A DNA stretch of 64,000 bases from Methylopila sp. Yamaguchi (GTDB taxonomy: Bacteria > Pseudomonadota > Alphaproteobacteria > Rhizobiales > Methylopilaceae): the NCBI RefSeq assembly GCF_002897035.1, contig NZ_BAUX01000017.1, positions 30,177 to 94,176 on the forward strand, written 5' to 3'. A program made the position numbers and the translations under genes. Below, piece by piece: positions 56,136-64,000 of this stretch. The stretch's first letter is position 1. Each line of letters opens with the position of its first letter. The notes under the pieces are model-generated. The model saw nothing but the letters and a program-made list of their open reading frames with translations, did not search any database and had not been told where the DNA came from.

Positions 56136-57563
56136 TCACATCCCCGCTATCATTCGCGCGTGGGCGTCCAGCCTGGCGATGGTTTCAACGATGTCGGCTT
56201 CGGTCGCCTCTGGATGAAGCGCGCAGATCCGGAGCGCGGGCCGTCCATTGACGCGGGTGGCGCCCACCGCAGCGAAGCCCTCGGCGAGCAGAAGGTCGGC
56301 CGCCCCTCTCATGGCCTTCTCTGCGGCGGCGGGCGGCAGCCCCTCGGGAGCGTAGCGAAAGGTGACGACGCCGAGCTGCGCCGGGGTCGCGATCTCCCAG
56401 CCAGGCGTAGCGCGCGCCGCCCGTTCGGCCGCCTCGGCCAGCCGGAACCCATGCTCGATCGCGGCGCCGACCGCCTCGAGTCCCATGACCTGCAGCGTCA
56501 GCCAGAGCTTGAGCGCTCGCGCCGGCCGCGTCAGCTCCGGCCCGAGGTCCCAGAAGTCGGGTCCGTCGGATCCGGCGTCGTCGAGATAGGCCGCCTCCAC
56601 GCCGAAGCTCGCGGCGAGCCGGGAGGGATCGCGCGCCAGCAGCATCCCCGTCCCATACGTCTGGAACAGCCACTTGTGCGCGTCCCAGGCCACGCTGTCG
56701 GCGCGCTCGATGCCCGCCAGCAGCCCGCGCTTGGCGGGGCTCAGCGCGATCGACGCGCCGTAGGCGCCGTCGACATGGAGCCAGAGGTCGTCGCACGCGG
56801 CGATCTCGGCGAGGGCGGACAGGGGATCGACCGCGCCGACGTTGGTGGAGCCCGCGGTCGCGACCAGCAGGAAGGGCCTGAGCCCCGCCGCGCGATCGGC
56901 GGCGATCTGTGCCGCGAGCGCGTGCGGGTCCATCCGGAGCGCCGCGTCGACCGGCGTCACGCGGATCTGGCGATCGAGCAGGCCGGCGATGCGGAGCGCG
57001 CGCGCGACCGAGACGTGGGATTCCGTCGAGACATAGGCCACGCCGTCGCCGCGCGCCTGAGGCGCAAGCTTGGCGTCGCGGGCCGCGACGACGGCGGCGA
57101 GGTTCGCCATGGAGCCGCCGGAGACGAACAACCCGCCGGCGCCTTCGGGAAGGCCCAGAGCCTGGGCGAGCCATCGGATCAGCGCGCGTTCCACCGCGGC
57201 GGGGCCTTCGGCCTGCCGGCTCGCGCCGAGATGGGGGTTGTGCGCCGAGGTCAGCGCGTCGGCGAGCCAGGCGACGGGCGAGACCGGGCTCGGCACGAAG
57301 GCGAAGAAGCGGGGGTGGTCGGTGCGGGCGCGGGCCGCGAGCACGACGTTCCGCAGCTCGTCGGCGACCTCCCCGAGCGGGCGGCCGGCGGCCGGGACCC
57401 CGCCCGTGACGAGCCGCTCCAGCGCCTCGAGGGAGCCGGCGCTTGCGACCGGCTCCGACGCGCGGCCGGCCGCGCGGGCGAGAACGTCGGCGACGACGCC
57501 GTTGAAGGCCGCCGACAGCGTGCGGGGGTCCAGGCGGAATGGGGAAGGGCGGTCGAACATCAC
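56136..57563 (-). CDS. PLP-dependent decarboxylase, group II
   Basis: A 475-residue aromatic-amino-acid/glutamate-type decarboxylase. The PLP Lys is in VAWDAHKWLFQTYGTGM. HVDGAYGASIALS supplies the cofactor Asp, and the N-terminus ends with HPRFFAFVPSP, typical of DDC-like members. Substrate specificity (tyrosine, tryptophan, aspartate) cannot be read. The start may be at 57560 or 57563 (MMFDRP). It is followed by the CNNM gene upstream on the same strand, with 34 bases between, so they may be co-transcribed. Confidence 0.88.
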   Translation of the reverse strand: MMFDRPSPFRLDPRTLSAAFNGVVADVLARAAGRASEPVASAGSLEALERLVTGGVPAAGRPLGEVADELRNVVLAARARTDHPRFFAFVPSPVSPVAWLADALTSAHNPHLGASRQAEGPAAVERALIRWLAQALGLPEGAGGLFVSGGSMANLAAVVAARDAKLAPQARGDGVAYVSTESHVSVARALRIAGLLDRQIRVTPVDAALRMDPHALAAQIAADRAAGLRPFLLVATAGSTNVGAVDPLSALAEIAACDDLWLHVDGAYGASIALSPAKRGLLAGIERADSVAWDAHKWLFQTYGTGMLLARDPSRLAASFGVEAAYLDDAGSDGPDFWDLGPELTRPARALKLWLTLQVMGLEAVGAAIEHGFRLAEAAERAARATPGWEIATPAQLGVVTFRYAPEGLPPAAAEKAMRGAADLLLAEGFAAVGATRVNGRPALRICALHPEATEADIVETIARLDAHARMIAGM

Positions 57564-57597
57564 ACCGGCCCCTTCAAGGCCTCACGGGCGCGCGGGA

Positions 57598-58929
57598 TCA
57601 GATCCCGGCGCCGGCGGGCGCGGCTCCGGCTTCGGTCTGGCGGGCGCGGAACATCAGCTTGTCGACGCGGGGTCCGTCCATGTCGACCACTTCGATCGTC
57701 CAGGCGCCGATGTCGATGGTGTCGCCCTCGACCGGAATGCGGCCGAGCTCGGCGATCACGAGGCCGGCGGCCGTGTGGAACTCGCCCTGGCTGTCCGCGG
57801 GGATGTTGAAGGCGAAGGTGTCCATCACCGAGTCGAGCGAGGCGCGACCGTCGACCATGTAGGTGCCGTCCTCGCGGCGGCGGATGTCCTTGTCCTCGGC
57901 GGTCTCGTGCTCCTCGGGCAGCACGCCCGCGATCGCCCCGAGCACGTCGTGCGACGTGACGATGCCCTCGAAGCCGCCGAACTCGTCCACCACGAAGGCG
58001 GTCGACGAAGGCTGCGTCTTGAACAGCTCGAGCAGGCTGAGCGCGGAGGCGCCCTCGGGCACGTAGAGCGGGTTGCGCACCTCGGAGGCGACCTCGAACG
58101 CGCCGCCCGCGAGCAGCTTCGACAGCACGTCCTTCTTGTGCAGGATGCCGACGGGGTCGTCGATCGAGCCGTCCTTGCCCACCACGAGGCGGGAGAACGG
58201 GCTCTCGGACAGCTCTTTCTTGATGGTTTCGAGATCGTCCGACAGGTCCACCCAGAACACGTCGCGGCGGGGCGTCATGATCGAGCGCACGGGGCGGTCG
58301 GCGAGGCCGAGCACGCCTTCGATCATGCGCTTCTCCACCGGCTCGATCGAACCCGCGGCGACGCCCTCGGCGATCACGCTGCGGACCTCCTCCTCGGTCA
58401 CGTTGCTGCCGTCCTGCTCCTTCACGCCGAGCAACCTGAGCACGAGGCTCGAGCTCGCGCCGAGCGCTATGACGAAGGGCTTGCCGACGAGCGCCAGGAT
58501 GCGGAGCGGCCCGGAGCAGATCGCGGCGATGGATTCCGGGTCTGCGAGCGCGATGCGCTTGGGCACCAGCTCGCCGAAGATCAGAGAGGCGTAGCCGATG
58601 CCGAACACCACGAGGCCGGTCGCGATGGGCCGCGCGTAGGTGTCGAGCGGGGTCGCGGCCTCCAGGAAGACGGCGAGCGGGTCTGCGAGCGCGGCCTCGC
58701 CGACCACGCCGGTGAGGATCGCGATCAGCGTGATGCCGATCTGGACGGAGGAGAGGAAACTGCCGGGATCCTCGGAGAGGATCAGCGCCCGCGCCGCGCC
58801 GGCGCTTCCCTGGTCGGCCATCATCTTCAGGCGGGGACGCCGGGCGGACACAACCGCGAGTTCCGACATTGCGAAGAAGCCGTTCAGGAGGACGAGGCCC
58901 ACGAGAACGACGATTTCAAGGATTGGCAT
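57598..58929 (-). CDS. CNNM/CorC-type hemolysin family protein
   Basis: A 443-residue membrane protein of the CNNM/HlyC-CorC family. The CNNM domain spans about residues 1-195 with four hydrophobic segments and the FGELVPKRIALADPE motif. A CBS pair follows (RSIMTPRRDVFWVDLSDD and DEFGGFEGIVTSHDVLGAI) and a C-terminal CorC domain (TAAGLVIAELGRIPVEGDTIDIGAWTIEVVDMDGPRVDKL, in part). Such proteins are linked to Mg2+/Co2+ handling. Hemolysin is a historical name only. Confidence 0.9.
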   Translation of the reverse strand: MPILEIVVLVGLVLLNGFFAMSELAVVSARRPRLKMMADQGSAGAARALILSEDPGSFLSSVQIGITLIAILTGVVGEAALADPLAVFLEAATPLDTYARPIATGLVVFGIGYASLIFGELVPKRIALADPESIAAICSGPLRILALVGKPFVIALGASSSLVLRLLGVKEQDGSNVTEEEVRSVIAEGVAAGSIEPVEKRMIEGVLGLADRPVRSIMTPRRDVFWVDLSDDLETIKKELSESPFSRLVVGKDGSIDDPVGILHKKDVLSKLLAGGAFEVASEVRNPLYVPEGASALSLLELFKTQPSSTAFVVDEFGGFEGIVTSHDVLGAIAGVLPEEHETAEDKDIRRREDGTYMVDGRASLDSVMDTFAFNIPADSQGEFHTAAGLVIAELGRIPVEGDTIDIGAWTIEVVDMDGPRVDKLMFRARQTEAGAAPAGAGI

Positions 58930-59095
58930 GAAGGGTCCGGGCGCTTGGCGGACGAGGCGTCCGTCTGTCGGCGCGGAGTATAGAGCGTCGGGGCCCCGCC
59001 GTCATGAGCAGGGAGGCCGCGGCGTGATCGCGCCGGGGCCGCCGACGCGATCGTGACCGCTTCACACCCGTGCGGGTTCCGGCGATGATTCTGGC

Positions 59096-59446
59096 ATGCC
59101 TGATTCGATCGCCCGCCTTCACGCCGCAGTCTGCGCCGTCCGCGACGGCCGCGACGCCGGCACGCGCACGGGAAAGCTCTACCGCGAAGGCGTCCCGAAG
59201 ATGGCGAAGAAGGTCGTCGAGGAGGCGGCCGAGGTCGCGATCGAGGCCGCCGCCGGGCAGCGGGAGGCGGTGGTGCGCGAGAGCGCCGACCTGCTCTACA
59301 ACCTCGTGGTGCTCTGGACCGCGGTCGGCGTGGACCCCGAGGACGTCTACGCCGAGATGGACCGCCGCGAGCGGCTCTACGGCATCGCCCAGAAGGTGCC
59401 GAAGGACGCGCTCCGCCCCCGGCCGAAACGCGCCTCCCGCGGCTGA
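59096..59446 (+). CDS. hisE: phosphoribosyl-ATP pyrophosphatase HisE
   Basis: A 116-residue HisE (MazG-like fold) that removes pyrophosphate from phosphoribosyl-ATP in histidine synthesis. Diagnostic are GTRTGKLYREGVPKMAKKVVEEAAEVAIEAA (in part, with its metal-binding E-x2-E-x12-D layout) and ESADLLYNLVVLW. It is not in a his operon here; hisI is not fused. It converges on tonB with a 4-base gap. Confidence 0.93.
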   Translation: MPDSIARLHAAVCAVRDGRDAGTRTGKLYREGVPKMAKKVVEEAAEVAIEAAAGQREAVVRESADLLYNLVVLWTAVGVDPEDVYAEMDRRERLYGIAQKVPKDALRPRPKRASRG

Positions 59447-59450
59447 TCGG

Positions 59451-60353
59451 TCAGCGGACCGAGAACGAGACTGGGATCGTGAAGCGCTTTGACGCGCCGG
59501 GCATGTCGGCCGGCATCGGCGGGAAGTTGGCGCGCCGCACCATCGCCTGAAGCTCCGCGTCCAGCAGCTGGTGGCCGGCGCTCGAGGTGACGGAAGCGCT
59601 CACGACCGAGCCGCTGCGGTTCAGCGTGAACGTCACCTGCCCGCGACCCGCGACTTTCTGCGCGATCAGGCTCGGCGGGTAGCGCTTCGAGGCCGCGAGC
59701 AGCGCGGCCACCTGACGCGCGTAGCTCGAGGCTGCGGCGCTCGCAGCGGCGCCGCTGGTGCTCGCCACGCCGCGCGCGCCGCCCGCGGTCTGCGGCGGCG
59801 GCGCGGCCGGCGGTTTGCGGGCCTCCCGCACCGGCCGTTCGACGGGCTCCGGCTTCTTCTTCGCCGGGGCGGGCTTGCGGACCACCTTCGGCTCGGGCCT
59901 CTCCTCCCGCGCGGTCACCGTCTCCTCCGGCGGCAGCGCGACCGCCGGCGTCACGTCCGGCCGGGTCTCCGCGAGCTCCTGCGGCTCGGTCAGCTCCTGA
60001 ACAGGTTCGGGCTCGTCCTCGGCGGTGACGGCCTCGGGATCGGGAGGCGTGGTCGTCTCCTCCGCGGTCATCTCCGGAAGCTCTTCGGTCTCCTGCGCCT
60101 CGTTGACCGTCTCCGGCGTCTCGGAGTCGGTCATCTGGGCGGCGACCTCAGGATTGGTCGCGCCGGCGGGCGGCGGAACCAGATCCATCTCGATCGCGGG
60201 CGGGGCCTGGAAGCCCGCGGGCGGCTCCGCGTCGCGCAGAAGCAGGCCCGCGGCGGCGTGGACCGCGAGCACGGCGACGCCCGCGAGAGCCCAGCGCGCG
60301 ACGCCCGGCCGGTCGTACGCGGCCGTGAGCGTCAGCGCCTCAGCGCCCGCCAT
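59451..60353 (-). CDS. tonB: TonB-like energy transducer
   Basis: A 300-residue TonB. An N-terminal membrane helix (GVARWALAGVAVLAVHAAAGLLL, in part) is followed by a long Pro/Glu/Lys-rich periplasmic rod (about 60-200). The C-terminal domain starts near RYPPSLIAQKVAGRGQVTF and contains SAGHQLLDAELQAMVRRANFPP. It transmits proton-motive force via ExbB/ExbD to outer-membrane receptors. It overlaps the exbD stop by 14 bases and is last in the operon. Confidence 0.92.
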   Translation of the reverse strand: MAGAEALTLTAAYDRPGVARWALAGVAVLAVHAAAGLLLRDAEPPAGFQAPPAIEMDLVPPPAGATNPEVAAQMTDSETPETVNEAQETEELPEMTAEETTTPPDPEAVTAEDEPEPVQELTEPQELAETRPDVTPAVALPPEETVTAREERPEPKVVRKPAPAKKKPEPVERPVREARKPPAAPPPQTAGGARGVASTSGAAASAAASSYARQVAALLAASKRYPPSLIAQKVAGRGQVTFTLNRSGSVVSASVTSSAGHQLLDAELQAMVRRANFPPMPADMPGASKRFTIPVSFSVR

Positions 60354-60777
60354 CGCCCCCGACGCTTTCCAGCGCGACCAGGGCGATCTTGAGGTAGCCC
60401 GCCTTGCGCATGTCGTTCATGACGTTGGTCAATTCGCCATAGGGGACGGTCTTGTCGGCGCGGAGGAACACGCGCTGCTCATGGTCGCCGTTGGTCGCGC
60501 GCGCCAGAGCGTCGCCGAGCGCGCCCGGCGGCACGGTCTCGTTGCCGATCGCGAGCGAAAGGTCCGACTTCACGGTGAGATAGACCGGCTTGTCCGGTCG
60601 GGGCTGCGGCTTGGCCGTCGAGGCCGGGAGGTCGACGCCGACGTCGACGGTCGCGAGCGGCGCGGCCACCATGAAGATGATCAGCAGCACCAGCATCACG
60701 TCGATGAACGGCGTGACGTTGATCTCGCTGTTTTCGGCGAGATCGTCGCCGGAGCCGTGGTCGAGCTTCGCGGCCAT
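60340..60777 (-). CDS. exbD: biopolymer transport protein ExbD
   Basis: A 145-residue ExbD with a single N-terminal membrane helix (INVTPFIDVMLVLLIIFMVAAPL, with its essential Asp) and a periplasmic domain with VDLPASTAKP, TVPPGALGDAL and a C-terminal YGELTNVMNDMRKAGYLKIALV. It starts 6 bases after exbB. Partner of ExbB and TonB. Confidence 0.95.
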   Translation of the reverse strand: MAAKLDHGSGDDLAENSEINVTPFIDVMLVLLIIFMVAAPLATVDVGVDLPASTAKPQPRPDKPVYLTVKSDLSLAIGNETVPPGALGDALARATNGDHEQRVFLRADKTVPYGELTNVMNDMRKAGYLKIALVALESVGGDGGR

Positions 60778-60783
60778 GAGGCG

Positions 60784-61725
60784 CTACTCCGCCGCCGCCC
60801 GCAGGCGGGAGTGGATCGCCGCGCGGTCGAGATCGCGGCTCAAGAGCCGCATCACGGCGGCGGAGGCGTCCGCGAGCAGCGCGCGGTGGGCGGAGATCGC
60901 GCGGGCGAAGACGTTGTAGATCATCACCGCCGGGATCGCCGCCACGAGGCCGATCGCGGTCGCGAGCAGCGCCTCGGCGATGCCGGGCGCGACGACCGCG
61001 AGGTTCGTGGTCTGCGCGTTCGAGATGCCGATGAACGAGTTCATGATGCCCCACACCGTGCCGAACAGGCCGACGAAGGGCGCGGTGGAGCCGATGGTCG
61101 CGAGCACGCCGGTGCCGATCGCGAGCCTCCGGCCGGCCTGGGCCTCGAGCCGGGAGAGATGCGACGCGACGCGCTCCTTGACGCCGTCGGGCGTGAGGGC
61201 GTCGGCGGAATGGGCGAGCTCCGCGTCGGCGGCCGCCACGAACGAGGCGACCGAGCCGCGCCGGTTGTCGAGCGCGCGGCGCGCGTCCTCCAGCGAGCGG
61301 GCGTTCGCCAGCGCCTCGAGGCCGCTCTTCACGCGCCGTCCGGCCGCGAAGACCTCGAGCGACTTCGCGAGCCACACCGTCCAAGTGACCACCGAGGCGA
61401 AGGCGAGGCCGATCATGACGCCCTTCACCACCCAGTCGGCGGCGAGGAACATGCCGATCGGCGACAGATCATGCGGGATGGTCGAAGGGTTCACCGCCGA
61501 CGTCCCGGGGGGAACGCCCTGTCCGGGGGCCGCGGCCTCGGTCGCGGGCGCGGCTGGGCGCGGCGCGGGCGTGGGCTGGCCGGGATCGACGGCCTGAACC
61601 TCGTCGGCGGGGGGCAGCGTCTGGGTCTGGGTCTGGGTCGGCTGCGCCTGCTGCGCGAAGGCTGCGGCCGGAGCGAGCGCCGCCGTCAGGGCGAGCGCCG
61701 CGACGAGCGCGGTCAGGCCTCTCAC
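60784..61725 (-). CDS. exbB: tonB-system MotA/TolQ/ExbB protein
   Basis: A 313-residue ExbB with an N-terminal signal (ALVAALALTAALAPAAAFAQQ) and a Pro/Gln-rich linker to about 80, longer than in E. coli. Three membrane helices follow: WVVKGVMIGLAFASVVTWTVWL, GTGVLATIGSTAPFVGLFGTVWGIMNSFIG (in part) and EALLATAIGLVAAIPAVMIYN, in parts. The stop of the upstream gene overlaps its start (ATGA). It is the core motor of the TonB complex. Confidence 0.94.
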   Translation of the reverse strand: MRGLTALVAALALTAALAPAAAFAQQAQPTQTQTQTLPPADEVQAVDPGQPTPAPRPAAPATEAAAPGQGVPPGTSAVNPSTIPHDLSPIGMFLAADWVVKGVMIGLAFASVVTWTVWLAKSLEVFAAGRRVKSGLEALANARSLEDARRALDNRRGSVASFVAAADAELAHSADALTPDGVKERVASHLSRLEAQAGRRLAIGTGVLATIGSTAPFVGLFGTVWGIMNSFIGISNAQTTNLAVVAPGIAEALLATAIGLVAAIPAVMIYNVFARAISAHRALLADASAAVMRLLSRDLDRAAIHSRLRAAAE

Positions 61726-62153
61726 TTGCCGAACTCCACGTCCTTGACCTTGGAGGAGGTCGCGATCAGGCCGAGGCAGTCCGCCTCTCCGCTGCAGGCG
61801 GTGACGTCGTTCAGCAGCACGCGCCCGACGGCGTCGCAGCCCAGATCGGTCGCCTCGAACAGCTTTACGCTGGTCTTCGTCGCGCGCAGCGGACCGGCCT
61901 CCACCGCGAGGCGGCGGGCGATCACGCCCTGCTTGTCAAAGAACACGAGATCGAGCTTGAGGCTGTCCAGCGCCTTCTCGGCCTCGTTCTTGATCACCAG
62001 GGAGACGCGACAGGCCGTCTCGCGCGGCTCGAGCCGGTTGAGCTCGACCGACACTGTGGGCGCGGCGGCGGCGGGGAGCGCGACGCCGAGGGTCGCCGCG
62101 ACGCCCACGACCGTCCGAAGGGACGCGGCGCGCCCAAAATCGATCAGCGACAA
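61722..62153 (-). CDS. secreted protein at the head of the exbBD-tonB operon
   Basis: A 143-residue protein with a Sec-type signal (LRTVVGVAATLGVALPAAAA). The mature part has a beta-rich pattern (VSVELNRLEPRETACRVSLVIKNEAEKALDSLKLDLVFFDKQG, in part) with four cysteines, three of them in the C-terminal half. It resembles periplasmic Tat-pathway-annotated hypothetical proteins that precede exbB in Hyphomicrobiales. Its stop overlaps exbB (ATGA), so a role in the transport system is inferred. Confidence 0.75.
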   Translation of the reverse strand: MSLIDFGRAASLRTVVGVAATLGVALPAAAAPTVSVELNRLEPRETACRVSLVIKNEAEKALDSLKLDLVFFDKQGVIARRLAVEAGPLRATKTSVKLFEATDLGCDAVGRVLLNDVTACSGEADCLGLIATSSKVKDVEFGK

Positions 62154-62436
62154 CGTCTGACCTCCCCAAGATGCTTAATGACTGCGACGTCTGGCGGAAT
62201 AAGCCGAGCGCGCGGCCACTTCAAGACAGGCCGCATCAATTGATAACTGTTCCAATTTCAGGGAAAGGCCGGCCATTCGACTTATGTCGTCGACGATCGC
62301 GCTCCTGAGGGCGGACTCATCGGGATACCGTGCACTCGGCCGGCCGGTACACGCCTTGGCGACGAAGCGCCCTGTTAAACTGGCCGCGTCTTCGGGGACA
62401 TCGCGTTGGACGTCCCTCTTGGCCGCCGGACTGACG

Positions 62437-63192
62437 CTAGCCGCCGTAGCTCTGGACCAGACTGCCCGCGACCAGGCTCCAGCCGTCGACCAGCACGAAG
62501 AAGATCAACTTGAACGGCAGCGAGACGATCGCTGGCGGCAGCATCATCATGCCCATCGACATGAGCACCGAGGCGACCACGAGGTCGATCACAAGGAAGG
62601 GAACGAACAGCAGGAAGCCGATCTCGAAGGCGCGCCGCAATTCCGAGATCATGAAGGCCGGGATCAGCACCCGCAGGGAAACCGCCTCGGGCCCCTCCGG
62701 CGCGGGCTCGCGCGACAGGTCCTGGAACAGCCTCAGGTCCTTCTCGCGGACGTGCGCCAGCATGAAGGTGCGGAACGGCGCGACCCCGCGCTGGAAGGCC
62801 GTGGCGTCGTCGATCTGGCCGGCGAGGCGCGGCACGACCGCCTGATCGTAGGCGGTCTGGAACGTGGGGGCCATGACGAAAGCGGTGAGGAACAGCGCGA
62901 GCGCCGTCACCACCGTGTTGGGGGGCGCGGTCTGCGTGCCGATCGCCGTGCGCAGCAGCGACAGCACGACGACGATGCGGGTGAAGCAGGTCACCATCAC
63001 CAGGATCGACGGCGCGAGGCTGAGGACCGTGATGAGGGCGACGAGCTGAAGCGCGCGCTCGCTGACGCCGCCGCCCTGGCCGAGATCGAGCGTGATCGCC
63101 TGCGCCGCCGCGGGCCCCGCGGCGAGGATCGTCAGCGCAGCGGCGATCGCCCCCGCGCGGCCAAGGCGCCGCGCCGCGGCGGGCGGGATCAT
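62437..63192 (-). CDS. fliP: flagellar type III export protein FliP
   Basis: A 251-residue export-gate component. A signal-like N-terminus (AGAIAAALTILAAGPAAAQA) is followed by the FliP core: TVLSLAPSILVMVTCFTRIVVVLSLLR, VSLRVLIPAFMISELRRAFEIGFLLFVPFLVIDLVVASVLMSMGMMMLPP (in parts) and KLIFFVLVDGWSLVAGSLV. ATG 63192 is preferred; the frame extends upstream into the fliO region. The next gene on this strand is fliO-like. Confidence 0.95.
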   Translation of the reverse strand: MIPPAAARRLGRAGAIAAALTILAAGPAAAQAITLDLGQGGGVSERALQLVALITVLSLAPSILVMVTCFTRIVVVLSLLRTAIGTQTAPPNTVVTALALFLTAFVMAPTFQTAYDQAVVPRLAGQIDDATAFQRGVAPFRTFMLAHVREKDLRLFQDLSREPAPEGPEAVSLRVLIPAFMISELRRAFEIGFLLFVPFLVIDLVVASVLMSMGMMMLPPAIVSLPFKLIFFVLVDGWSLVAGSLVQSYGG

Positions 63193-63232
63193 CGGCGTCG
63201 GCCGTGGAGCGGCACGGGCGTCGCCGCCGGCG

Positions 63233-64000
63233 TCAGGACTTGGGCTTCGCGCCGAGGTCGCGGCCGAGCAGGCTCGCCATCTCCGCCTCGAGCGCCGCAA
63301 GCGGGTCTTCGTCCTTGGCGGGCTTCGACGCGGCCGGGGCGGGCCGCGCGTCCGGCTTCACGGTCAGCGTCGGGGCCTGGCCCATGGCGCCCGGGAACGG
63401 CTTCGCCGGCTCGGGCGTCGGGGCCTCGACCACGGCGGCCGCCGCGGGCTTCGGCGCGGGGGTCAGGGTGACCTCCGGCGCGGCGCCGGCGCGGGGCTGG
63501 TCGATCTTGGGCTCCGGCGCCTCGCCGCCGGCGGCCTCCTCCTTGGAGGCGCGGGCCGCGAGCCGGGCGGCGATCCGCGCTTCCCGGCCGGAGAGTTCTT
63601 CGCCGCCGTTCGGCGTCGCTGCGGCAGGAGCTGGCGCGCTCGCAGGCGCGGGCGCCGCGGCGACGGCCGGCGCGGGCGCCACCGGAGCGGCGACAGGAGT
63701 CACGGGACGCTTGAGCGCCGCGGCGAGCCGATCCGCGAGCTCGCTGGACCGGGCTTCGCGCGACGCAGGTCCCGATGCGATCGGCTGCGGCGCTGGGCGA
63801 ACCGGGGCGGGGGCCACAGGCTGGGGGCCCGCGGGCGCGGGCGCGGCCGGCTGGGGCGCGGCGGGTTGGGGCGCCGCGGACTTGACGGCTACCGGGGTCG
63901 GAACCGCCTGCGGCCTGGCCGGCTCGGGGGCGACGGGCTTGGTCGGGGCGACCGGCTCGGACTTCGGAGCGTCGCCCTTCGGGGCATCGGCTGGACGAGC
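63233..64000 (-). CDS. fliO: FliO-like flagellar export protein, C-terminal part
   Basis: The frame is open to the right edge, with no in-frame start needed inside the window. The visible residues are Pro/Ala-rich and disordered, ending with an EDPLAALEAEMASLLGR segment common at the C-terminus of FliO in alphaproteobacteria. The membrane helix and FliO core are outside the window. It lies 40 bases upstream of fliP on the same strand, the normal order fliO-fliP. Confidence 0.7.
   Translation of the reverse strand, partial: ARPADAPKGDAPKSEPVAPTKPVAPEPARPQAVPTPVAVKSAAPQPAAPQPAAPAPAGPQPVAPAPVRPAPQPIASGPASREARSSELADRLAAALKRPVTPVAAPVAPAPAVAAAPAPASAPAPAAATPNGGEELSGREARIAARLAARASKEEAAGGEAPEPKIDQPRAGAAPEVTLTPAPKPAAAAVVEAPTPEPAKPFPGAMGQAPTLTVKPDARPAPAASKPAKDEDPLAALEAEMASLLGRDLGAKPKS

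Overview
The window looks like a high-GC alphaproteobacterial chromosome, probably of the Hyphomicrobiales (Rhizobiales). The signs are fliX divergent from flgI, flbT/flaF next to flagellins, a DksA with one cysteine in its zinc-finger region, fsa and priA leading into atpHAGDC, and CtrA-type TTAA-N7-TTAA boxes at flagellar promoters. I cannot assign a genus with confidence.

Region 1 (1-8832) is accessory DNA: the C-terminus of an unidentified protein, a cluster of GTTCC repeats, coiled-coil and small proteins, a Nu1-like small terminase, a helical protein coupled to a tape measure protein, a palindrome-rich control region, an AlpA-type HTH protein with a HigA-like tail, and an AT-rich gene for a DUF6161-like membrane protein. 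It ends at the 3' end of a tRNA-Arg(CCG). Large terminase, portal, capsid, tail tube and integrase are not seen. It is either an eroded prophage or a phage satellite and is the most interesting part of the window.

Region 2 (8833-29400) is metabolic and surface functions: a TRAP transporter with an embedded cyclase gene, MOSC and EamA proteins, an SDR, an OmpR-type two-component system, kdpFA without kdpBC, tRNA-Ser(CGA), a subtilase with P domain and RTX repeats, a broken EamA gene, a YCII/ECF42 pair, two small proteins with strong terminators, and galE.

Region 3 (29400-37700) holds a GGDEF/EAL protein, argB, a pyrimidine-5'-nucleotidase-like HAD protein, a SorC/DeoR-type regulator, a ThDP enzyme and dksA. 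Region 4 (37700-47100) is flagellar: fliX, flgI, a rod-binding FlgJ-like protein, FlgN-like and FlaG-like proteins, flaF, flbT and three flagellin genes, with CtrA-type sites at several promoters. Region 5 (47200-56000) is fsa, priA and the F1 ATP synthase operon, with an extra membrane protein gene between atpD and atpC. Region 6 (56000-64000) carries a PLP decarboxylase, a CNNM/CorC protein, hisE, a TonB/ExbD/ExbB operon, and fliP plus partial fliO at the right edge.
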